In this document: positions 56,517 to 64,000 of the stretch, in pieces
How positions within the stretch are numbered: position 1 is the first letter of the stretch
How the letters are laid out: each line of letters starts with the position of its first letter
Source of the DNA: DATJGR01 sp963787045
GTDB lineage: Bacteria > Pseudomonadota > Gammaproteobacteria > Pseudomonadales > Azotimanducaceae
Direction: 5' to 3'
DNA length: 64,000 bases
NCBI GenBank assembly: GCA_963787045.1
Contig: CAWBBR010000017.1
Location: forward strand, 247,625 to 311,624
The notes under the pieces: generated by a model
Told to the model about the DNA's origin: nothing
The model's database searches: none
The model's input: the letters and a program-made list of their open reading frames with translations, nothing else
Program-made: the position numbers and the translations under genes

Positions 56517-57538
56517 ATGAACAAACTGAAACTGACGATGTTGGCGCTGACCGCTGTGGCCTTGATGGGCTTCCAGGCGAGCGCCTCTGCCGAAGCGTTG
56601 GCGTCGTGGAACGACGGGCCGGCGAAGAAGGCGATTCTCGAGTTCGTGAAGGCAACTACTGAGAAATCGAGCCCGAAGTTCGTGCCCGAAGACGAGCGTG
56701 TCGCCACGTTCGACCAGGACGGCACGTTGTGGGTAGAGCATCCGGCCTACGGTCAATTGATGTACTGCCTCGACCGCGTTCCCGCGCTCGTGGCGCAGAA
56801 ACCGGAACTGAGAAACGTCGAGCCGTTCAAGACAGTTCTGTCGGGCGATCGTGAAGCGATCGGGAAGCTGCCTGTGGCCGAACTCGAGAAGATCGCCGTG
56901 GCGACATTGACGGGCATGACGACCGACGAATTCAACGCCGAGGTGACGAAGTGGTTGAGCACCGCGAAGGATCCCCGCTGGAAACGACCGTACACGGATC
57001 TCACTTACCTGCCGATGACCGAGCTCCTCAGTTTCTTGCGTGAGCACGGCTACAAGACGTACATCGTGACCGGCGGCGGCCAGGATTTCGTCCGGGTGTA
57101 TTCGCAGAAGGTGTATGGACTACCGCCGGAGCAGGTCGTCGGATCGGCCGTCGACGTGACGTATGGCTATGCGAAGGACGGTACGCCGCAATTGACCAAG
57201 GAGCCGAAATTGCTGCTGAACAACAACTATGGCGGCAAGCCGGAAGGCATTCACCTGATGATCGGTCGGCAGCCGCAAGCCGCATTCGGCAATTCGACGG
57301 GTGACCAGCAGATGTTGGAGTACGCCGGCGCGAGCGCGGGCGCTCATCTATCGTGCTCGTTCTGCACGACGATGCAACCCGCGAGTATGCGTACGGACCG
57401 GCGACCGGCCTGCCAGACACGAAGGTCGGCACGTTCACGCAGGAACTGTACGACGAAGCGAAGCAGAAAGGCTGGACCGTCATCAGCATGAAAAACGACT
57501 GGAAGAAGATTTTCTCGTTCGATAAACGACCGTCGTAG
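56517..57538 (+). CDS. Secreted HAD-family acid phosphatase (frameshifted)
   Basis: About 340 residues after correction. AAGGAG lies before the ATG. A signal peptide MNKLKLTMLALTAVALMGFQ ends near A-S-A. HAD motif I is RVATFDQDGTLWVEHPAYG, motif II is YKTYIVTGGGQDFVRVYSQ, and motif IV is AFGNSTGDQQML. The frame breaks near 57340 and resumes in VLVLHDDATREYAYGPATGL, ending KKIFSFDKRPS, as with one missing base. Activity on a phosphate ester in the periplasm is inferred. It precedes the sulfatase genes, 136 bases away. Confidence 0.82.
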
Positions 57539-57571
57539 AGGGGCGATGTGCGCGTGCCCTACACGGAGTCG

Positions 57572-57591
57572 CCCCTGTACCAAAGGCTAGT
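57572..57591 (+). promoter_or_regulatory. Shared 20-base element, copy B
   Basis: CCCCTGTACCAAAGGCTAGT lies 83 bases before the first sulfatase start and after the phosphatase gene. It matches copy A at 17 of 20 positions. A CATC also follows 10 bases downstream. The position suits an activator site for the sulfatase operon. Confidence 0.55.
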
Positions 57592-57674
57592 TACTGGCAG
57601 CCATCGTTCGGCGCTACAAATGCCGCAGTTATCAGGCAGTACGTTCCAACGAACCTCAACGTATGGAGTCCCAA

Positions 57675-59397
57675 ATGAATCTGAAGAGGCTACTCGCGAC
57701 GGCGGCCGATGGCGTGGCGCAATGCTTGCATTCGCCGCGCCGTCGGCCCTTGCGGCGGATTCCGGCAAGAAACCGAACATCCTGTTCATCATGGGTGACG
57801 ACATCGGCTGGATGCAGCCGAGCATCTATCACCGGGGGCTGATGGTCGGCGAAACGCCGAACATCGACCGCATCGGCAACGAGGGTGCGATCTTCATGCA
57901 CTATTACGCCGAGCAGAGCTGCACGGCTGGCCGCAATGCCTTCTTCACCGGCATGCATCCGCTGCGCACCGGCATGATTCCCCCGCAGCTGCCGGGGAGC
58001 CCGTCGTATCTGCGGCCGGGTACGCCCGCGGTCGCGAAGTTCCTGCTCGACCTCGGCTACAACACCGGCGAGTTCGGCAAGAATCACCTGGGGGACCACA
58101 CCGACGCGTTACCGACCGCGCACGGTTTCCAGGAGTTCTGGGGTTACCTCTACCACCTCGACGCGATGCAGGGTGTCAGCTTCAGCGACATCAACGTCTC
58201 GCCGACACAGCAGGGTATCGCGCCGCCGTGCAAGAACACGCCGGTTCCCGGTCTTCAGGAGGTTCCGGGTGCGGTCGACCCGAAGACCACGACCTGCCTG
58301 ACGCCGCCGCGTCCGGTGATCGCCTGTACATCCTCCGATGGCAGCTCCAAGAACCAGACGTGCAAGGACGAAGGTCCGCTGACGCTCGATCGATCGAGAA
58401 CGGTGGACGAGGAAATCTCCGCCAAAGTGATCGACTTCCTCGACCGCAACGATCCGAAGAAGACCAACAAGCCGTTCTTCGTCTGGTACAACCCGGCGCG
58501 CATGCACATCACGACGATGCTGTCGCCGAAATACGAAGCGATGCTCGGCGAGAAAGGCGGCAAGGACTGGGGCATCAACGAAGCCGGCATGAAGCAGATG
58601 GACGACAACATCGGCTATGTGCTGAAGAAGCTCGAAGACATGGGCGAACTCGACAACACGCTCGTCGCGTTCACCACCGACAACGGCGCCGAGGTGATCA
58701 CCTATCCCGACGGCGGCGTAACGCCGTTCAGGGGCGGCAAGCTGACGACGTGGGAAGGCGGCATGCGCGCACCGCTGGTCGTCCGCTGGCCCGGCCACAT
58801 CAAGCCCGGCACGGTCAAGAAGGAGATGTTCGCTTCGCTCGACTGGTTGCCGACACTGGTCGACATCGCCGGTGGACCGCAAGGGCGACGGCTTGAAGAA
58901 GCAGATCGAAGGCGGGCAAGTACCCCGGCATCGTCAAGACGACGCTCGACGGCTTCGACCAGCTGCGCTTACCTCGAGGGCACAGTCGGAGAAATCCGCG
59001 CGCGACACGTTCTTCTACTACACCGGGCCGCAACCCGTCGGCGGTGCGCTACAAGAACTGGAAGTTCTACTACACGATGGTGCCTGACACGGCTACGGGC
59101 GCGTTCTTGGGCGCGCAGACGTACCACTGGACGCAGATCGGCAACATCCTGCGCGATCCGTTCGAGATTGCCGTTGGTAACGCCGACAAGACCGCCCTGG
59201 GATACGGCGGCGCACTGGCTGCGCCGAGCACCGCGTACATCTACAACTGGAACATTCTGCCGATCGGGCAGCTGTTGTGGCTGAAGGAACTCGAGTCTTA
59301 CGTGGCATTCCCGCCGATGCAGGATCCGGCCAGCTACAACCTCGATTCGATCCTGCAGCAGGTCAAGCAGCAGGCCGCGCACAACGTGAGCGACTGA
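57675..59397 (+). CDS. Arylsulfatase-family enzyme, copy 1 (several frameshifts)
   Basis: About 570 residues after correction. The signal peptide starts MNLKRLLATAA and, after a break near 57712, continues AMLAFAAPSALAADSG. The sulfatase domain has the metal site KKPNILFIMGDDIGWM and the formylglycine site SCTAGRNAFFTGMHPLRTG, where Cys in C-T-A-G-R is the residue to be converted. HGFQEFWGYLYHLDAMQG and LVAFTTDNGAEVITYPDGG are also typical. Between about 58879 and 59036 the frame changes five times, each fitting one inserted base, before the C-terminal part from VRYKNWKFYY to VKQQAAHNVSD. It would cleave a sulfate ester; the substrate is unknown. No formylglycine-generating enzyme is in the window. 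Confidence 0.82.
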
Positions 59398-59420
59398 TAC
59401 GAGGCGTTCGTGTTGTGAAG

Positions 59421-59442
59421 ACGGGCGCCTACTGGCGCCCGT
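59421..59442 (+). terminator. Hairpin between the two sulfatase genes
   Basis: A perfect nine-base-pair stem, ACGGGCGCC with GGCGCCCGT, closes a four-base loop TACT. It starts 24 bases after the first sulfatase gene. A run of seven T begins 20 bases beyond it, which is too far for a classical terminator. It may be a partial terminator or a processing and stability element. Confidence 0.4.
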
Positions 59443-59485
59443 TGTCTGAGCAGCTGCAAGGGTTTTTTTGCCAACGGAGTTCGAC

Positions 59486-61041
59486 ATGAATCTCAAAGGG
59501 ATCGTTACCACGTTGATCGGTGCGATCGCACTCGCGATGGCGTTGCCGGCTTTTGCGGCGTCCGGCAAGAAGCCCAACATCCTGATCATCTGGGGTGACG
59601 ACATCGGCTACTGGAACGTCAGCGCGTACAACCAGGGCATGATGGGATACAAGACGCCGAACATCGATCGCATCGCGCATGAAGGCGCACTGTTCACCGA
59701 CTGGTACGGCCAACAGAGTTGCACTGCCGGCCGAGCGGCGTTCATCACGGGCCAGAGTCCGTTCCGCACGGGCTTGCTGAAGGTCGGTCTGCCCGGCGCT
59801 GCGGAAGGGCTTGCAGGCGAGCGACGTCACGATCGCCGAGTTGCTGAAGGCGCAAGGCTACGTCACGGGTCAGTTCGGCAAGAACCACCTCGGTGACCGG
59901 GACGAACACCTGCCAACGGCACACGGCTTCCAGGAGTTTCTCGGATCGCTGTATCACCTGAACGCAGAAGACGAGCCCGAGCACGAGGACTATTTCAAAG
60001 ACCCGGAAATGCGCAAGAAGTACGGCACGCGCGGCGTCATCCACACGTGGGCGAATGACGGACGGTACACAGCGAATCGAAAGCACGGGACCACTCAACA
60101 AGAAGCGGATGGAAACCATCGACGACGAAGTCACCAAGGAGACCATTCGCTTCATGAGCGACGCGAAGAAGGCCGACAAGCCGTTCTTCGTCTGGTGGAA
60201 CTCGACGCGCATGCACATCTGGACTCGGCTGAAGGAAGCGTCTCGCGGCAAAACGGGTCTCGGCATCTATCCCGACGGAATGGTCGAACACGATGCACAC
60301 GTCGGCGAACTGCTGGACGCACTGAAGGATCTCGGCATCGACGAAAACACGATCGTCATGTACTCCACCGACAACGGTGCAGAAAAATTCACGTGGCCGG
60401 ACGGCGGCACGTCGCCGTTCCGCGGCGAGAAGAACACCAACTGGGAGGGCGGCTTCCGCGTGCCGGCGGCCATTCGCTGGCCCGGCGTGATCAAACCCGG
60501 CACGGTGCTGAACGATGTGTTCTCGCACGAAGACATGTTGCCCACGCTGTTGGCGGCCGCCGGCGTGCCGAACGTCACCGAACAACTCCTGAAGGGTATG
60601 AGTGTCGGGAAGAAGACGTTCAAGGTGCACCTCGACGGCTACAACATCACAGACGCGTTGTCGGGCAAGTCGCCAGGTCCGCGCCATGAGTTCTTCTATT
60701 TCAACGACGACGGACAGCTGGTCGGGTTGCGCTACGACCAATGGAAGATCGTGTTCGCCGAGCAGACCTCGGAGGGTGCCGCTGTGTGGCGTGATCCGTT
60801 CAAGACGTTACGCGCGCCGAAGATATTCAACGTGCGAACGGACCCGTTCGAGATCGGCGACCATGAAGGCATGGACTGGAACCGCTGGTGGGTCGAACAC
60901 GTCTTCCTGCTGGTTCCGGCGCAGCAATACGTCGGCAAATTCATCGGCACGTTCAGGGAATTCCCGCCCAGTCAGAAGGGGGGCACGTTTGCGCTGGACG
61001 CTGTGTTGCAATCGCTGCAGACGCCGGGTAAGAACGACTAG
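59486..61041 (+). CDS. Arylsulfatase-family enzyme, copy 2 (two frameshifts)
   Basis: About 518 residues after correction. The ATG follows ACGGAG. A signal peptide ends near ALPAFAASG. The metal site is KKPNILIIWGDDIGYW and the formylglycine site SCTAGRAAFITGQSPFRTG, as in copy 1. Breaks lie near 59810, resuming in ASDVTIAELLKAQGYVTGQ, and near 60070, resuming in DGTQRIESTGPLNKKRMETI. Later motifs are VMYSTDNGAEKFTWPDGG and PLRPF-like SPFRGEKNTNWEGGFR. It is clearly related to copy 1 but lacks its Cys-containing insert. Substrate differences are likely. Confidence 0.85.
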
Positions 61042-61098
61042 ACGAACGGACGCCACCAGTTCAACTGAGGCGCCGGTACGGCCGTTGGGAGGTGACAC

Positions 61099-61446
61099 AT
61101 GTTGGGCTTCGATCTCGACTTCTGGGACTACGCGACCTTCGTCTCGTTCCTGCTGGTCGGCGTAGCGGGCGTCGTAATAGCGCTGTTGATTGCGAGCCTA
61201 CCGGGCCGCATCGCGATCGCGCGTAAGCATCCGGATGCCGAAGCGGTGAACATCATGGGCTACGCGGGCTTCCTGCCGCTGGTGCCGTGGATTCAGGCGT
61301 TCATCTGGGCGTTCAAGCCGACCGACATCGTCGACATCCGACGGTTTCCGAAGGAAGAAATCGCTGCGATCGACGACGACATTGCACGTCTTGAAAGGCG
61401 ACGCGAGCTCGCCATCCAAAGTTCGCCGTCCGACACATCGGGCTGA
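61099..61446 (+). CDS. DUF3302-like small membrane protein
   Basis: The product has 115 residues. Membrane segments occur at FVSFLLVGVAGVVIALLIAS and GFLPLVPWIQAFIWAF, with a charged tail of two helices. The pattern ARKHPDAEAVNIMGYAGFLP resembles the DUF3302 family (YiaW), which is found paired with an HlyD-like protein (YiaV) in E. coli. The pairing recurs here, as the HlyD gene starts 11 bases later. GGGAGGTG precedes the ATG. Confidence 0.72.
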   Translation: MLGFDLDFWDYATFVSFLLVGVAGVVIALLIASLPGRIAIARKHPDAEAVNIMGYAGFLPLVPWIQAFIWAFKPTDIVDIRRFPKEEIAAIDDDIARLERRRELAIQSSPSDTSG

Positions 61447-61457
61447 CAGGCGCTGCC

Positions 61458-62611
61458 ATGCTGTTCGGATTCGTCCTGCTGTTCGGCTACTCGCTCGTCG
61501 TGTGGCTGGTGTTTTTCAAGTTCAAATGGATGAAGTTCAGCATCGTCTGGGGCATCGTCTCGGTGTCCGTCGGCTTGCACCTGCTGATCATATTTCTGAT
61601 CGGGCTGCGTTTCGTGACGCCACTGGCCACCGAAGCGAAGATCATCCAACACACGATCCAGCTGATTCCGCGATTGCCGAATCCAACCTTGGTCACCGAG
61701 GTGCTGGTGCAGCCCAATACGCCCGTCAGGAAGGGACAGCCGCTGTTCCAGTTCGACCGGCGGCCGTACGAATACGCCGTGAACCAGCTCGAAGCGCAAC
61801 TCGCCGGCGCCACTCAGAACGTCAAGGTGTTGCAAGCCGACACCCAAGTCGCGACGCAGAAGATCGTCAAGCTGAAGAGCGAACTCGTGTTCGCGCAGTA
61901 TCAACAGAAGCTGTCCGCCGAACTGGCCGCGCAGGGAGCAGGTCCGCAGGAAGACGCGCAGAAGTGGGCGGCGCAGGTTGCCGCCGACGAAGCCGGCATC
62001 CGCGAAGCCGAAGCAGAAGACGCGCGCGCGAACATCAGCTACGAGTCGCAGATCAACGGCGTGAACACCACGGTGGCGGCGCTGCAGGCGCAGCTCGACC
62101 AGGCCCGTTACTACCTGGACAACACGCTGATGGTGGCGCCCGAAGACGGCACCGTGATCAACCTGCAGGTGCGGCCGGGAATGGTCGCCGGCGACGTGCG
62201 ACTCGGGGCGATCGCGTCGTTCGTCGTCGATGCGGATCGCTACCTGCTCGCGAATTTCTTTCAGGAGAACCTGAAGTACGTGAAGCCCGGACAGCCTGCG
62301 GAAGTCGCGCTCGATCTTTATCCGGGGCAGATCTTCGAGGGCACCGTGCGAAGCCATCTGGCAAGGCAGTGGTCGAGGGCAGATGCTGCCAAGCGGCACG
62401 CTGCCTGATTTCAAATACGTGCCGACGGAAGTTCCGCAGGGACAATTCGCGGTAGCGATTCATCTCGAGGGAGATCAGTTCAGATTTCCCGATCGGCACG
62501 CAGGGCCATGCCACCATCTATACCAGCACGTCCAGCGGCTTCGTCGTGCTGCGGAAGATCAGCATCCGCGGTTACACATGGCTGAACTTCATCTATCCGT
62601 TCTCGGGCTGA
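61458..62611 (+). CDS. HlyD/EmrA-type membrane fusion protein (two frameshifts)
   Basis: About 384 residues after correction. There are two N-terminal membrane spans (LLFGYSLVVWLVFFKF and a span ending FLIGLRFVTP), then a biotinyl-lipoyl-like segment TEVLVQPNTPVRKGQPLFQF, a helical hairpin of about 100 residues, and a beta domain. The frame breaks near 62350, continuing in FKYVPTEVPQGQFAVAIHL, and near 62490, ending TWLNFIYPFSG. Both fit one inserted base. It links an inner-membrane component to an outer-membrane channel in export. Its stop overlaps the first base of the outer-membrane factor start. It is similar to E. coli YiaV in layout. Confidence 0.82.
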
Positions 62612-64000
62612 TGCGCGCGCTCACGGTCATCGCGATCGCGACGCTGGTGGGATGCGCCCTCAAGGAGCCACCGACACACACCGATACGGTCCACCAGGCG
62701 TTGCCTGCGGGCACGGAGATCCCTGCCACGTGGAAGGCCGACGCAGCAGACGACCCGGTGCAGGACGATTGGCTGAAGTCCTTCAACGACCCGGTGCTCG
62801 ATGCAATCGTCGCCGAGGCGATCGCCAACAATCTCGATCTGCGGCGTGCAGCGCAGCGTGTACGCATCGCGCAGGAGACCGCGGTTGTGGTCGGCGCGCG
62901 TCTGTCGCCGTGGGTAGTCGGCCAGTTGGGCGCGCGCAGCACGCGCGACGACGATCACGACACGACGTTCAACAGCAGGATCGGCTACGCGAGCGTGGGT
63001 TGGGAACTCGACGTCTGGGGTTTATTGCGCGCGCAGCATGCCGCGTCGCAGGCAGGCTATGAAGCGACCGCGCTGGAATATGCGTACGCGCGGCAGTCGC
63101 TGGCGGCGACCACCGCGAAGCTCTGGTTTCTCGCGATCGAAACGCGTCAGTTGGTGGCGCTGGCTGAAGAGGCCGTACAGGTTTTCAGCGACCTGCTGCG
63201 GCTGGTGGAACTGCGCCGCAACGCGGGCAAAGATTCCGATCTCGACGTGGTTGACATACGAGCCCGCCTCGCCACGGCGCAGAGCGCGCTCGAGGGCGCA
63301 CGCCAGAGCTACGGCGAAGTGCAGCGCGCGCTCGAGGAACTGCTCGGGCGTTATCCCTCGGCTGAAATCGACGTAGCAGCGGAATATCCCGCGCTGCCGC
63401 CGCTGGCCGGTACCGGCGTACCGTCGGCACTGCTCGAACGGCGCCCGGATATCATCGCGGCGGAACGCGACGTGCTCGCGGCGTTTCGCGGAAAGGAAGC
63501 GGCGGAGCTCGCGCTGTTGCCGCAGTTCAGTTTCTCGTTCATTGGCGGCCGCGTCGACAACGGCGTGATATCGCACCTGCACCTCGATCCGTGGCTCGAA
63601 TCCGCGAGCATCGGCATGTCGATTCCGATCTTCGAAGGCGGCGCGTTGCGGGCGAAGGTCAACATCGCGACCGCGCAGCAGGTGCAGGCACTCGATCGTT
63701 ACGGTTCGGTTGCACTGACCGCATTCCGTGAAGTGGAAGACAGCCTCGCCAACGAGCAATTGCTGGCGCGACAGGTGCCGTTCGACCAGAAGGCACTCGA
63801 GGAACGCGCCGATGCAGTGCGCATCGCAACGCTTCAGTACAAGGCGGGACGTCGTGACCTGCTGTGGGTCGCGCAGTTGCAGACGGAACAACTGGCGGCA
63901 AACGCGCAGGTCATCAAACTGAAAAGCACTCAGCGCGCCAATCGTGTCCGGCTGCAGCTGGCGCTGGGTGGCAGTTTCGATGCGTTGCCCGCGGTCGCGT
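62611..64000 (+). CDS. NodT/OprM-type outer-membrane factor (cut by window edge)
   Basis: At least 463 residues run to the window edge. The signal ends in the lipobox V-G-C (about residue 14), and the two OEP repeats are visible: DDWLKSFNDPVLDAIVAEAI with ANNLDLRRAAQRVRIAQETA, and later LALLPQFSFSFIGG with SIGMSIPIFEGGALRAKVNI. LLERRPDIIAAERDVLAA is the diagnostic NodT motif. It is a TolC-like trimeric outer-membrane channel of a tripartite efflux system, paired with the HlyD-type protein. No inner-membrane pump with a recognisable signature lies in the window; it may be encoded farther right or DUF3302 may take its place. Confidence 0.92.
   Translation, partial: MRALTVIAIATLVGCALKEPPTHTDTVHQALPAGTEIPATWKADAADDPVQDDWLKSFNDPVLDAIVAEAIANNLDLRRAAQRVRIAQETAVVVGARLSPWVVGQLGARSTRDDDHDTTFNSRIGYASVGWELDVWGLLRAQHAASQAGYEATALEYAYARQSLAATTAKLWFLAIETRQLVALAEEAVQVFSDLLRLVELRRNAGKDSDLDVVDIRARLATAQSALEGARQSYGEVQRALEELLGRYPSAEIDVAAEYPALPPLAGTGVPSALLERRPDIIAAERDVLAAFRGKEAAELALLPQFSFSFIGGRVDNGVISHLHLDPWLESASIGMSIPIFEGGALRAKVNIATAQQVQALDRYGSVALTAFREVEDSLANEQLLARQVPFDQKALEERADAVRIATLQYKAGRRDLLWVAQLQTEQLAANAQVIKLKSTQRANRVRLQLALGGSFDALPAVA

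Noticed and set aside
57675..59397. Programmed frameshifting in the first sulfatase gene
   Set aside because: Five shifts in 160 bases without a slippery site, in a window with frame breaks in many unrelated genes, point to sequence error.
59421..59469. Strong intrinsic terminator between the sulfatase genes
   Set aside because: The T run lies 20 bases after the stem, too far for intrinsic termination; kept only as a weak hairpin.

Overview
The window is a GC-rich bacterial chromosome segment, most likely from a gammaproteobacterium. The evidence is conserved gene order: hemD-hemX-hemY, rho and trxA, rsd(algQ)-dsbB, and yrfG-hslR-hslO-pckA next to a divergent cysQ, all arrangements known from enterobacteria and pseudomonads. 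I cannot place it below class. No tRNA, rRNA, CRISPR array, insertion sequence or phage gene was seen.

Layout. 0-25 kb is mostly core: heme synthesis (hemD, hemX, hemY, hemB), rho, thioredoxin, exopolyphosphatase, a TVP38 membrane protein with a flavoprotein reductase, a luciferase-like oxidoreductase with a TetR regulator, an ABC-F ATPase, a ParA-like ATPase, rsd, dsbB, gshA, pckA, hslO/hslR, yrfG and cysQ. 24-42 kb is more accessory: a thiolase with its Zn-ribbon partner, an acyl-CoA-dehydrogenase-like flavoenzyme, several lipoproteins, cysK, a patatin with an outer-membrane barrel, an MbfA-like ferritin/VIT protein, a LytS/LytTR two-component pair, an enoyl-CoA hydratase, and a ResA-like gene with an in-frame TGA inside the motif W-A-S-W-(TGA)-G-C, followed by a hairpin that fits a bacterial SECIS element. 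From 41.5 kb to the right edge every gene is on the plus strand and nearly all products are envelope or signalling proteins: DedA-rhodanese, two alpha/beta hydrolases, MlaA, a periplasmic binding protein, a cyclase-like receptor, a cyclic-nucleotide-binding MscS channel, a phospholipase-C-like protein with a barrel-like tail, a sensor kinase with a binding-protein-like sensor domain, a FixJ-type regulator, a lone receiver, a secreted HAD phosphatase, two arylsulfatases, and a DUF3302/HlyD/outer-membrane-factor export set.

How the parts may work together. The right-hand block looks like one envelope sensing and remodelling region. A sensor kinase and regulator probably control the phosphatase/sulfatase/export genes, because a 20-base element (17 of 20 identical) lies upstream of both the lone receiver gene and the first sulfatase gene.

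Data quality. About 30 reading-frame breaks occur in otherwise well conserved genes. About 25 behave as single-base insertions and about 5 as single-base deletions, which points to uncorrected sequencing error rather than gene decay. Interrupted genes are given as one feature with approximate break positions.

Most interesting: the selenoprotein candidate (about 35.4 kb), an SOS (LexA) box with a long leader before a 40-residue single-membrane-span peptide (26.0-26.45 kb), the shared promoter element of the sulfatase region, and a catalytically degenerate cyclase beside a cyclic-nucleotide-binding channel.
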